DNA from: Sipunculus nudus
Taxonomy: Eukaryota; Annelida; Sipuncula; Golfingiida; Sipunculidae
NCBI GenBank assembly: GCA_026874595.1
Contig: CM049313.1
Span: forward strand, 76,750,659-76,814,658
Direction: 5' to 3'
DNA: 64,000 bases
Shown: one piece after another, positions 34,310 through 47,100 of the stretch
Numbering within the stretch: the stretch's first letter is position 1
How the letters are laid out: each line of letters begins with the position of its first letter
Made by a program: the position numbers and the translations under genes
The notes under the pieces: generated by a model
What the model was told of the DNA's origin: nothing
What the model saw: the letters and a program-made list of their open reading frames with translations, nothing else
Database searches by the model: none

Positions 34310-34460
34310 GACCTAGGTGTGATGACGTCAGCACTTCCACCCGCGGCATTATTTTCACCGTACAGGCGGTGAATTACCCGTCAGCTCGTCCGCGCACTAT
34401 CTCTCTCTCACCCGAGGCCATGGAAAGAAAATGGCTCCGCTCTCCCGCACGTTACTCTCA
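34310..34460 (+). promoter_or_regulatory. CpG-dense patch with CRE, possible promoter or first exon
   Basis: A perfect CRE octamer TGACGTCA lies at 34323-34330, followed by over a dozen CpGs up to about 34450 and a CT-rich stretch near 34400. An ATG in the context AAAATGGCT (34431) opens a 65-codon frame to 34625, but an earlier ATG near 34419 is out of frame with it. The protein shows no recognisable domain. This is a possible promoter with a leader exon, unproven. Confidence 0.25.
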
Positions 34461-34629
34461 GATACCCACACAGAGCTATTTGATGTCTGTTTCATTACCC
34501 AGATGCACAAGATGATTTACTCTAATCACATATTAGTTGCAACAGGAGACCATCATAGTGATAATCCCTTCGTTGAAACGGAAGTGCTTGCTGTCCAGAC
34601 CAAGCAGCCTAGTTTTCAATTTTAACATG

Positions 34630-35200
34630 GTAAAAGGCACGTGGTTCAAAGCTTTCTACGAACAATATTAAGAATTAATGCTGACACATCTTGACTTAAC
34701 ATATTAGGTGAATATAAAAATAAAATAATATTGGGCGAGAAAAATGCATTAGAAATTGGTTCGAGTCATTAAGTCTGAAATTTTCCGTAAAGCCAACATT
34801 AAAGACTGCAAATTTAGACCGGGTTTTAATTAAAATCTGGCAAGATCTGACAACAATCAGGCATGTTGAAATTTTCCTTGCCCTGATATTCCGGAGAATA
34901 AACTTGGAAAACAAATGCCTGCAGTTTTTTTCATCGGACCGAATACCTAAGTGTAAATCTGTACTAAAAACAAATTACATTTTACTCTACTGTCGAGATA
35001 GAGAGTATGTATATGCAGATGTAATGGACCTGTGATCTTTTAATATACGCGTTACTATAAAATAATTCTTACATCCAATAAACGTCTCAGGATTAAAGAC
35101 TATCATACATGGATATAATACAGATATTTATGCATTCAACCCACATTATTTAATAAATCTTAAATTCCTTGATGAGAGTACTTCATGTCCTATTATTTTT
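34630..35200. other. AT-rich flank of the large satellite
   Basis: Unique-looking sequence without genes. Satellite units begin abruptly at about 35202. Confidence 0.5.
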
Positions 35201-35201
35201 T

Positions 35202-37400
35202 GCAGACCTTCCTGTCCTAACACTGTAAGGGTACGAAGGGAGGCCTTCATGTCCTAACTGTAAGGGCATGAATACACACCTTCCTGACCTAACACTGTGA
35301 GGGTACGAAGGGAGACCTTTATGTCCTAACTGTAAGGGCATGACTACACACCTTCCTGACCTAACACTGTAAGGGTACGAAGGGAGACCTTTATGTCCTA
35401 ACTGTAAGGGCATGAATACAAACCTCCCTGTCCTAACACTGTAAGGGTACAAAGGGAGACCTTCATGTCCTAACTGTAAGGGCATGAATACACACCTTCC
35501 TGTCCTAACACTGTGAGGGTACGAAGGCAGACCTTTATGTCCTAACTGTAAGGGCATGAATACACACCTTCCTGACCTAACACTGTAAGGGTACGAAGGG
35601 AGACCTTTATGTCCTAACTGTAAGGGCATGAATACAAACCTCCCTGTCCTAACACTGTAAGGGTACGAAGGGAGACCTTCATGTCCTAACTGTAAGGGCA
35701 TGAATACACACCTCCCTGTCCTAACACTGTAAGGGTACGAAGGGAGACCTTTATGTCCTAACTGTAAGGGCATGAATACACACCTTCCTAACCTAACACT
35801 GTAAGGGTACGAAGGGAGACCTTTATGTCCTAACTGTAAGGGGATGAATACACACCTTCTTGTCCTGACACTGTGAGCGTAGGAAGGCAGCCCTTTATGT
35901 CCTAACTGTAAGGGCATGAATACAAACCTCCCTGTCCTAACACTGTAAGGGTACGAAGGGAGACCTTTATGTCCTAACTGTAAGGGCATGAATACACACC
36001 TTCCTGACCTAACACTGTGAGGGTACGAAAAAGAGACCTTTATGTCCTAACTTTAAGGGCATGAATACACACCTTCTTGTCCTGACACTGTGAGCGTAGG
36101 AAGGCAGCCCTTTATGTCCTAACTGTAAGGGCATGAATACACAGCTCCCTGTCCTAACACTGAAAGTGTACGAAGGGAGACCTTTATGTCCTAACTGTAA
36201 GGGCATGAATACACACCTTCCTGTCCTAACACTGTGAGGGTAGGAAGGCAGACCTTTCTGTCCTAACTGTAAGGGCATGACTACACACCTTCCTGTCCTA
36301 ACACTGTGAGCGTAGGAAGGCAAAACTTTATGTCCTAACTGTAAGGGCATGACTACACACCTTCCTGTCCTGACACTGTGAGCGTAGGAAGGCAAAACTT
36401 TATGTCCTTACTGTAAGGGCATGAATACACAACTTCCTGACCTAACACTGTAAGGGTACGCAGGGAGACCTTTATGTCCTAACTGTAAGGGCATGAATAC
36501 AAACCTCCCTGTCCTAACACTGTAAGGGTACGAAGGGAGACCTTCATGTCCTAACTGTAAGGGCATGAATACACACCTTCCTGTCCTAACACTGTGAGGG
36601 TACGAAGGAAGACCTTTATGTCCTAACTGTAAGGGCATGAATACACACCTTCCTGACCTAACACTGGAAGGGTACGAAGGGAGACCTTTATGTCCTAACT
36701 GTAAGGGCATGAATACAAACCTCCCTGTCCTAACACTGTAAGGGTACGAAGGGAGACCTTCATGTCCTAACTGTAAGAGCATGAATACACACCTTCCTGT
36801 CCTAACACTGTAAGGGTACGAAGGGAGACTTTATGTCCTAACTGTAAGGGCATGAATACACACCTTCCTGACCTAACACTGTAAGGGTACAAAGGGAGAC
36901 CTTTATGTCCTAACTGTAAGGGCATGAATACACACCTTCTTGTCCTGACACTGTAAGCGTAGGAAGGCAGACCTTTATGTCCTAACTGTTAGGGCATGAA
37001 TACAAACCTCCCTGTCCTAACACTGTAAGGGTACGAAGGGAGACCTTCATGTCCTAACTGTAAGGGCATGAATACACATCTTCCTGACCTAACAATGTGA
37101 GGGTACGAAGGGAGACCTTTATGTCCTAACTGTAAGGGCATGAATACACACCTTCTTGTCCTGACACTGTGAGCGTAGGAAGGCAGACCTTTATGTCCTA
37201 ACTGTAAGGGCATGAATACACACCTCCCTGTCCTAACACTGTAAGGGTACGAAGGGAGACCTTTATGTCCTAACTGTAAGGGCATGAATACAAACCTCCC
37301 TGTCCTAACACTGTAAGGGTACGAAGGGAGACCTTTATGTCCTACCTGTAAGGGCATGAATACACACCTTCCTGTCCTAACACTGTGAGGGTACGAAGGC
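35202..37400. repeat. Edge zone of the 72-bp satellite, most heterogeneous
   Basis: Units here mix several variant forms: GAGCGTAGGAAGGCAGCC, CTTCTTGTCCTGACACTG, GACCTTCATGTCC and lone changes such as CTTTAAGGGC or GAAAAAGAGACC. Neighbouring units differ more than in the interior. A 1-bp loss near 36830 shifts the register. Such divergence is expected at a satellite border, where unequal exchange homogenises less efficiently. Confidence 0.75.
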
Positions 37401-40400
37401 AGACCTTTATGTCCTTACTGTAAGGGCATGAATACACACCTTCCTGTCCTAACACTGTGAGGGTACGAAGGGAGACCTTTATGTCATAACTGTAAGGGGA
37501 TGAATACACACCTTCCTGTCCTAACACTGTGAGGGTACGAAGGGAGACCTTTATGTCCTAACTGTAAGGGCATGAATACACACCTTCCTGACCTAACAAT
37601 GTGAGGGTACGAAGGGAGACCTTTATGTCCTAACTGTAAGGGCATGAATACACACCTTCTTGTCCTGACACTGTGAGCGTAGGAAGGCAGACCTTTATGT
37701 CCTAACTGTAAGGGCATGAATACACACCTCCCTGTCCTAACACTGTAAGGGTACGAAGGGAGACCTTTATGTCCTAACTGTAAGGGCATGAATACACACC
37801 TTCCTGTCCTAACACTGTGAGGGTACGAAGGCAGACCTTTATGTCCTTACAGTAAGGGCATGAATACACACCTTCCTGTCCTAACACTGTGAGGGTACGA
37901 AGGGAGACCTTTATGTCATAACTGTAAGGGGATGAATACACACCTTCCTGTCCTAACACTGTGAGGGTACGAAGGGAGACCTTTATGTCCTAACTGTAAG
38001 GGCATGAATACACACCTTCCTGACCTAACAATGTGAGGGTACGAAGGGAGACCTTTATGTCCTAACTGTAAGGGCATGAATACACACCTTCTTGTCCTGA
38101 CACTGTGAGCGTAGGAAGGCAGACCTTTATGTCCTAACTGTAAGGGCATGAATACACACCTCCCTGTCCTAACACTGTAAGGGTACGAAGGGAGACCTTT
38201 ATGTCCTAACTGTAAGGGCATGAATACACACCTTCCTGTCCTAACACTGTAAGGGTACGAAGGGAGACCTTTATGTCCTAACTGTAAGGGCATGAATACA
38301 CACCTTCTTGTCCTGACACTGTGAGCGTAGGAAGGCAGACCTTTATGTCCTAACTGTAAGGGCATGAATACACAGCTCCCTGTCCTAACACTGTAAGGGT
38401 ACGAAGGGAGACCTTTATGTCCTAACTGTAAGGGCATGAATACACACCTTCCTGTCCTAACACTGTAAGGGTACGAAGGGAGACCTTTATGTCCTAACTG
38501 TAAGGGCATGAATACACACCTTCTTGTCCTGACACTGTGAGCGTAGGAAGGCAGACCTTTATGTCCTAACTGTAAGGGCATGAATACACACCTCCCTGTC
38601 CTAACACTGTAAGGGTACGAAGGGAGACCTTTATGTCCTAACTGTAAGGGCATGAATACACACCTTCCTGTCCTAACACTGTAAGGGTACGAAGGGAGAC
38701 CTTTATGTCCTAACTGTAAGGGCATGAATACACACCTTCTTGTCCTGACACTGTGAGCGTAGGAAGGCAGACCTTTATGTCCTAACTGTAAGGGCATGAA
38801 TACACACCTCCCTGTCCTAACACTGTAAGGGTACGAAGGGAGACCTTTATGTCCTAACTGTAAGGGCATGAATACACACCTTCCTGTCCTAACACTGTGA
38901 GGGTACGAAGGCAGACCTTTATGTCCTTACTGTAAGGGCATGAATACACACCTTCCTGTCCTAACACTGTGAGGGTACGAAGGGAGACCTTTATGTCATA
39001 ACTGTAAGGGGATGAATACACACCTTCCTGTCCTAACACTGTGAGGGTACGAAGGGAGACCTTTATGTCCTAACTGTAAGGGCATGAATACACACCTTCC
39101 TGACCTAACAATGTGAGGGTACGAAGGGAGACCTTTATGTCCTAACTGTAAGGGCATGAATACACACCTTCTTGTCCTGACACTGTGAGCGTAGGAAGGC
39201 AGACCTTTATGTCCTAACTGTAAGGGCATGAATACACACCTTCCTGACCTAACACTGTAAGGGTACGAAGGGAGACCTTTATGTCCTAACTGTAAGGGCA
39301 TGAATACACACCTTCCTGTCCTAACACTGTGAGGGTACGAAGGGAGACCTTTATGTCATAACTGTAAGGGGATGAATACACACCTTCCTGTCCTAACACT
39401 GTGAGGGTACGAAGGGAGACCTTTATGTCCTAACTGTAAGGGCATGAATACACACCTTCCTGACCTAACAATGTGAGGGTACGAAGGGAGACCTTTATGT
39501 CCTAACTGTAAGGGCATGAATACACACCTTCTTGTCCTGACACTGTGAGCGTAGGAAGGCAGACCTTTATGTCCTAACTGTAAGGGCATGAATACACACC
39601 TCCCTGTCCTAACACTGTAAGGGTACGAAGGGAGACCTTTATGTCCTAACTGTAAGGGCATGAATACACACCTTCTTGTCCTGACACTGTAAGCGTAGGA
39701 AGGCAGACCTTTATGTCCTAACTGTTAGGGCATGAATACAAACCTCCCTGTCCTAACACTGTAAGGGTACGAAGGGAGACCTTCATGTCCTAACTGTAAG
39801 GGCATGAATACACATCTTCTTGTCCTGACACTGTGAGCGTAGGAAGGCAGACCTTTATGTCCTAACTGTAAGGGCATGAATACACACCTTCCTGAATTAA
39901 CAATGTGAGGGTACGAAGGGAGACCTTTATGTCCTAACTGTAAGGGCATGAATACACACCTTCTTGTCCTGACACTGTGAGCGTAGGAAGGCAGACCTTT
40001 ATGTCCTAACTGTAAGGGCATGAATACACACCTCCCTGTCCTAACACTGTAAGGGTACGAAGGGAGACCTTTATGTCCTAACTGTAAGGGCATGAATACA
40101 CACCTTCCTGACCTAACACTGTGAGGGTACAAAGGGAGACCTTTATGTCCTACCTGTAAGGGCATGAATACACACCTTCCTGTCCTAACACGGTGAAGGT
40201 AGGAAGGCAGACCTTTATGTCCTAACTGTAAGGGCATGAATACACACCTTCCTGTCCTAACACTGTGAGGGTACGAAGGGAGACCTTTATGTCCTAACTG
40301 TAAGGGCATGAATACACACCTTCCTGTCCTAACACTGTGAGGGTACGAAGGGAGACCTTTATGTCCTAACTGTAAGGGCATGAATACACACCTTCCTGTC

Positions 40401-40500
40401 CTAACACTGTGAGGGTACGAAGGGAGACCTTTATGTCATAACTGTAAGGGGATGAATACACACCTTCCTGTCCTAACACTGTGAGGGTACGAAGGGAGAC
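37400..40500. repeat. Higher-order repeat zone of the 72-bp satellite (216/360/432/1080 bp)
   Basis: The marker ATGTCATAACTGTAAGGGGA starts at 37481, 37913, 38993, 39353 and 40433. The spacings are 432, 1080, 360 and 1080 bp, all multiples of 72. Between 38.09 and 38.76 kb the variant CTTCTTGTCCTGACACTGTG recurs every 216 bp, which defines a three-unit higher-order repeat. Minus-strand frames are repeated accordingly. Confidence 0.85.
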
Positions 40501-43500
40501 CTTTATGTCCTAACTGTAAGGGCATGAATACACACCTTCCTGTCCTAAAACTGTGAGGGTAGGAAGGCAGACCTTTATGTCCTAACTGTAAGGGCATGAC
40601 TACACACCTTCCTGTCCTAACACTGTGAGGGTACGAAGGGAGACCTTTATGTCCTAACTGTAAGGGCATGAATACACACCTTCCTGTCCTAACACTGTGA
40701 GCGTAGGAAGGCAAAACTTTATGTCCTAAATGTAAGGGCATGAATACACACCTTCCTGTCCTAACACTGTGAGCGTGGGAAGGTCGACCTTTCTGTCCCA
40801 ACTGTAAGGGCATGACTACACACCTTCCTGTCCTAACACTGTGAGGGTACGAAGGGAGACCTTTATGTCCTAACTGTAAGGGCATGAATACACACCTTCC
40901 TGTCCTAACACGGTGAAGGTAGGAAGGCAGACCTTTATGTCCTAACTGTAAGGGCATGACTACACACCTTCCTGTCCTAACACGGTGAGGGTACGAAGGG
41001 AGACCTTTATGTCCTAACTGTAAGGGCATGAATACACACCTTCCTGTCCTAACACTGTGAGGGTACGAAGGCAGACCGTTATGTCCTAACTGTAAAGGCA
41101 TGAATACACACCTTCCTGTCCTAACACTGTGAGGGTACGAAGGGAGACCTTTATGTCCTAACTGTAAGGGCATGAATACACACCTCCCTGTCCTAACACT
41201 GTAAGGGTAGGAAGGCAGACCTTTATGTCCCAACTGTAAGGGCATGAATACACACCTTCCTGTCCTAACACTGTGAGGGTACGAAGGGAGACCTTTATGT
41301 CCTAACTGTAAGGGCATGAATACACACCTTCCTGTCCTGACACTGTGAGGGTACGAAGGGAGACCTTTATGTCCTAACTGTAAGGGCATGAATACACACC
41401 TTCCTGTCCTAACACGGTGAGGGTAGGAAGGCAGACCTTTATGTCCTAACTGTAAGGGCATGACTACACACCTTTCTGTCCTGACACTGTCTGGGTACGA
41501 AGGGAGACCTTCATGTCCTAACTGTAAGGGCATGAATACACACCTTCCTGTCCTAACACTGTGAGGGTACGAAGGGAGACATTTATGTCCTAACTGTAAG
41601 GGCATGAATACACACCTTCCTGTCCTAACACTGTGAGGGTAGGAAGGCAGACCTTTATGTCCTAACTGTAAGGGCATGACTACACACCTTCCTGTCCTAA
41701 CACTGTGAGGGTACGAAGGGAGACCTTTATGTCCTAACTGTAAGGGCATGACTACACACCTTCCTGTCCTAACACTGTGAGGGTACGAATGGAGACCTTT
41801 ATGTCCTAACTGTAAGGGCATGAATACACACCTTCCTGTCCTAACACTGTGAGGGTACGAAGGCAGACCTTTATGTCCTAACTGTAAGGGCATGAATACA
41901 CACCTTCCTGTCCTAACACTGTGAGGGTACGAAGGGAGACCTTCATGTCCTAACTGTAAGGGCATGACTACACACCTTCCTGTCCTAACACTGTGAGGGT
42001 ACGAAGGGAGACCTTTATGTCCTAACTGTAAGGGCATGAATACACACCTTCCTGTCCTAACACTGTGAGGGTACGAAGGGAGACCTTTATGTCCTAACTG
42101 TAAGGGCATGACTACACACCTCCCTGTCCTAACACTGTGAGGGTACGAAGGGAGACCTTTATGTCCTAACTGTAAGGGCATGACTACACACCTTCCTGTC
42201 CTAACACTGTGAAGGTACGAAGGGAGACCTTTATGTCCTAACTGTAAGGGCATGAATACACACCTTCCTGTCCTAACACTGTGAGGGTACGAAGGGAGAC
42301 CTTTATGTCCTAACTGTAAGGGCAATTTATACAAACCTCCCTGTCCTAACACTGTGAGGGTACGAAGGGAGACCTTTATGTCCTAACTGTAAGGGCATGA
42401 ATACAAACCTCCCTGTCCTTACACTGTGAGGGTACGAAGGCAGACCTTTATGTCCTAACTGTAAGGGCATGACTACACACCTTCCTGTCCTAACACTGTG
42501 AGGGTACGAAGGCAGACCTTTATGTCCTAACTGTTAGGGCATGACTACACATCTTCCTGTCCTAACACTGTGAGGGTACGCAGGCAGACCTTTATGTCCT
42601 TATTGTAAGGGCATGACTACACACCTTCCTGTCCTAACACTGTGAGAGTACGAAGGTAGACCTTTATGTCCTAACTGTAAGGGCATGAATACACACCTTC
42701 CTGTCCTAACACTGTGAGGGTACGAAGGCAGACCTTTATGTCCTAACTGTAAGGGCATGAATACACACATTCCTGTCCTAACACTGTGAGGGTACGAAGG
42801 GAGACCTTTATGTCCTAACTGTAAGGGCATGAATACAAACCTCCCTGTCCTAACACTGTGAGGGTACGAAGGCAGACCTTTATGTCCTAACTGTAAGGGC
42901 ATGAATACACATCTTTCTGTCCTAACACTGTGAGGGTACGAAGGCAGACCTTTATGTCCTAACTGTAAGGGCATGACTACAAACCTTCCTGTCCTAACAC
43001 TGTGAGGGTACGAAGGCAGACCTTTATGTCCTAACTGTAAGGGCATGAATACAAACCTCCCTGTCCTAACACTGTGAGGGTACGAAGGCAGACCTTTATG
43101 TCCTAACTGTAAGGGCATGAATACACACCTTCCTGTCCTAACACTATGAGGGTACGAAGGGAGACCTTTATGTCCTAACTGTAAGGGCATGAATACACAC
43201 CTTCCTGTCCTAACACTGTGAGGGTACGAAGGCAGACCTTTATGTCCTAACTGAAAGGGCATGAATACACACCTTCCTGTCCTAACACTGTGAGGGTAGG
43301 AAGGCAGACCTTTATGTCCTAACTGTAAGGGCATGAATACACACCTTCCTGTCCTAATACTGGGAGTGTACGAATGCAGACCTTTATGTCCTAACTGTAA
43401 GGGCATGAATACACACCTTCCTGTCCTAACACTGTGAGGGTACGAAGGGAGACCTTTATGTCCTAACTGTAAGGGCATGAATACACACCTTCCTGTCCTA

Positions 43501-44135
43501 ACACTGTTAGGGTACGAAGGCAGACCTTTATGCCCTTACTGTAAGGGCATGACTACACACCTTCCTGTCCTAACACTGTGAGGGTACGAAGGGAGACCTT
43601 TATGTCCTAACTGTAAGGGCATGAATACACACCTTCCTGTCCTAACACTGTGAGGGTACGAAGGCAGACCTTTATGTCCTTACTGTAAGGGCATGACTAC
43701 ACACCTTCCTGTCCTAACACTGTGAGGGTACGAAGGGAGACCTTTATGTCCTAACTGTAAGGGCATGAATACACACCTTCCTGTCCTAACACTGTGAGGG
43801 TACGAAGGCAGACCTTTATGTCCTAACTGTAAGGGCATGAATACAAACCTCCCTGTCCTAACACTGTGAGGGTACGAAGGCAGACCTTTATGTCCTAACT
43901 GTAAGGGCATGAATACACACCTTTCTGTCCCAACACTGTGAGGGTACGAAGGCAGACCTTTATGTCCTAACTGTAAGGGCATGACTACACACCTTCCTGT
44001 CCTAACACTGTGAGGGTACGAAGGGAGACCTTTATGTCCTAACTGTAAGGGCATGAATACACACCTCCCTGTCCTAACACTGTGAGGGTACGAAGGCAGA
44101 CCTTTATGCCCTACTGTAAGGGCATGACTACACAC
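40436..44135 (-). repeat. Satellite zone with long open frames on the minus strand
   Basis: Units of this zone mostly keep GTCCTAAC, so the minus strand is open over 40436-42352 (638 codons), 42600-43478 (292) and 43680-44135 (151). The 24-residue repeat has one cysteine per unit and several histidines and arginines, with no signal peptide, membrane segment or known domain. Breaks come from GTCCTTAC stops or small indels. The openness follows from unit sequence and length; I do not call a gene. Confidence 0.7.
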
Positions 44136-47100
44136 CTTCCTGTCCTAACACTGTGAGGGTACGAAGGCAGACCTTTATGTCCTAACTGTAAGGGCATGAC
44201 TACACACCTTCCTGTCCTAACACTGTGAGGGTACGAAGGCAGACCTTAATGTCCTTACTGTAAGGGCATGACTACACACCTTCCTGTCCTAACACTGTGA
44301 GGGTACGAAGGCAGACCTTTATGTCCTTACTGTAAGGGCATGACTACACACCTACCTGTCCTAACACTGTGAGGGTACGAAGGCAGACCTTTATGTCCTA
44401 ACTGTAAGGGCATGACTACACACCTTCCTGTCCTATCACTGTGAGGGTACGAAGGGAGACCTTTATGTCCTTACTGTAAGGGCATGACTACACACCTTCC
44501 TGTCCTAACACTGTGAGGGTACGAAGGCAGACCTTTATGTCCTAACTGTAAGGGCATGACTACACACCTTCCTGTCCTAACACTGTGAGGGTACGAAGGG
44601 AGACCTTTATGTCCTTACTGTAAGGGCATGAATACAAACCTCCCTGTCCTAACACTGTGAGGGTACGAAGGGAGACCTTTATGTCCTTACTGTAAGGGCA
44701 TGACTACACACCTTCCTGTCCTAACACTGTGGGGGTACGAAGTCAGACCTTTATGTCCTAACTGTAAGGGCATGACTACACACCTTCCTGTCCTAACACT
44801 GTGAGGGTTCGAAGGCAGACCTTTATGTCCTTACTGTAAGGGCATGACTACACACCTTCCTGTCCTAACACTGTGAGGGTACGAAGGGAGACCTTTATGT
44901 CCTAACTGTAAGGGCATGACTACACACCTTCCTGTCCTAACACTGTGAGGGTACGAAGGGAGACCTTTATGTCCTTACTGTAAGGGCATGAATACACACC
45001 TTCCTGTCCTAACACTGTGAGGGTACGAAGGGAGACCTTTATGTCCTTACTGTAAGGGCATGACTACACACCTTCCTGTCCTAACACTGTGAGGGTTCGA
45101 AGGCAGACCTTTATGTCCTTACTGTAAGGGCATGACTACACACCTTCCTGTCCTAACACTGTGAGGGTACGAAGTCAGACCTTTATGTCCTAACTGTAAG
45201 GGCATGACTACACACCTTCCTGTCCTAACACTGTGAGGGTACGAAGGGAGACCTTTATGTCCTTACTGTAAGGGCATGAATACACACCTTCCTGTCCTAA
45301 CACTGTGAGGGTACGAAGGGAGACCTTTATGTCCTTACTGTAAGGGCATGACTACACACCTTCCTGTCCTAACACTGTGAGGGTTCGAAGGCAGACCTTT
45401 ATGTCCTTACTGTAAGGGCATGACTACACACCTTCCTGTCCTAACACTGTGAGGGTACGAAGGGAGACCTTTATGTCCTAACTGTAAGGGCATGACTACA
45501 CACCTTCCTGTCCTAACACTGTGAGGGTACGAAGGCAGACCTTTATGTCCTTACTGTAAGGGCATGACTACACACCTTCCTGTCCTAACACTGTGAGGGT
45601 ACGAAGGGAGACCTTTATGTCCTTACTGTAAGGGCATGAATACAAACCTCCCTGTCCTAACACTGTGAGGGTACGAAGGGAGACCTTTATGTCCTTACTG
45701 TAAGGGCATGACTACACACCTTCCTGTCCTAACACTGTGAGGGTACGAAGGGAGACCTTTATGTCCTTACTGTAAGGGCATGAATACACACCTTCCTGTC
45801 CTAACACTGTGAGGGTACGAAGGCAGACCTTTATGTCCTTACTGTAAGGGCATGACTACACACCTTCCTGTCCTAACACTGTGAGGGTACGAAGGGAGAC
45901 CTTTATGTCCTAACTGTAAGGGCATGACTACACACCTTCCTGTCCTAACACTGTGAGGGTACGAAGGGAGACCTTTATGTCCTTACTGTAAGGGCATGAA
46001 TACAAACCTCCCTGTCCTAACACTGTGAGGGTACGAAGGGAGACCTTTATGTCCTTACTGTAAGGGCATGACTACACACCTTCCTGTCCTAACACTGTGA
46101 GGGTACGAAGGGAGACCTTTATGTCCTTACTGTAAGGGCATGAATACACACCTTCCTGTCCTAACACTGTGAGGGTACGAAGGCAGACCTTTATGTCCTT
46201 ACTGTAAGGGCATGACTACACACCTTCCTGTCCTAACACTGTGAGGGTACGAAGGGAGACCTTTATGTCCTAACTGTAAGGGCATGACTACACACCTTCC
46301 TGTCCTAACACTGTGAGGGTACGAAGGGAGACCTTTATGTCCTAACTGTAAGGGCATGACTACACACCTTCCTGTCCTAACACTGTGAGGGTACGAAGGG
46401 AGACCTTTATGTCCTAACTGTAAGGGCATGAATACACACCTTCCTGTCCTAACACTGTGAGGGTACGAAGGCAGACCTTTATGTCCTAACTGTAAGGGCA
46501 TGACTACACACCTTCATGTCCTAACACTGTGAGGGTAGGAAGGCAGACCTTTATGTCCTAACTGTAAGGGTATGAATACACACCTTCCTGTCCTAACATG
46601 GTGAGGGTACGAAGGGAGACCTTTATGTCCTAACTGTAAGGGCATGAATACACACCTTCCTGTCTTAACACTGTGAGGGTACGAAGGCAGACCGTTATGT
46701 CCTAACTGTAAAGGCATGAATACACACCTTCCTGTCCTAACACTGTGAGGGTACGAAGGGAGACCTTTATGTCCTAACTGTAAAGGCATGAATACACACC
46801 TCCCTGTCCTAACACTGTAAGGGTAGGAAGGCAGACCTTTATGTCCCAACTGTAAGGGCATGAATACACACCTTCCTGTCCTAACACTGTGAGGGTACGA
46901 AGGGAGACCTTTATGTCCTAAATGTAAGGGCATGAATACACACCTTCCTGTCCTGACACTGTGAGGGTACGAAGGCAGACCTTTATGTCCTAACTGTAAG
47001 GGCATGAATACAAACCTCCCTGTCCTAACACTGTGAGGGTACGAAGGGAGACCTTTATGTCCTTACTGTAAGGGCATGACTACACACCTTCCTGTCCTAA

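Noticed and set aside
34431-34625. 65-codon frame starting in a good ATG context
   Set aside because: Not called as a gene because an upstream out-of-frame ATG exists and the product has no recognisable feature. The CpG-dense patch itself is reported.
40436-42352. 638-codon minus-strand frame as a real repeat protein gene
   Set aside because: The frame is fixed by a 72-bp unit without a stop; the same unit elsewhere acquires TAA through a common variant. There is no promoter, start context, signal or domain specific to this frame.
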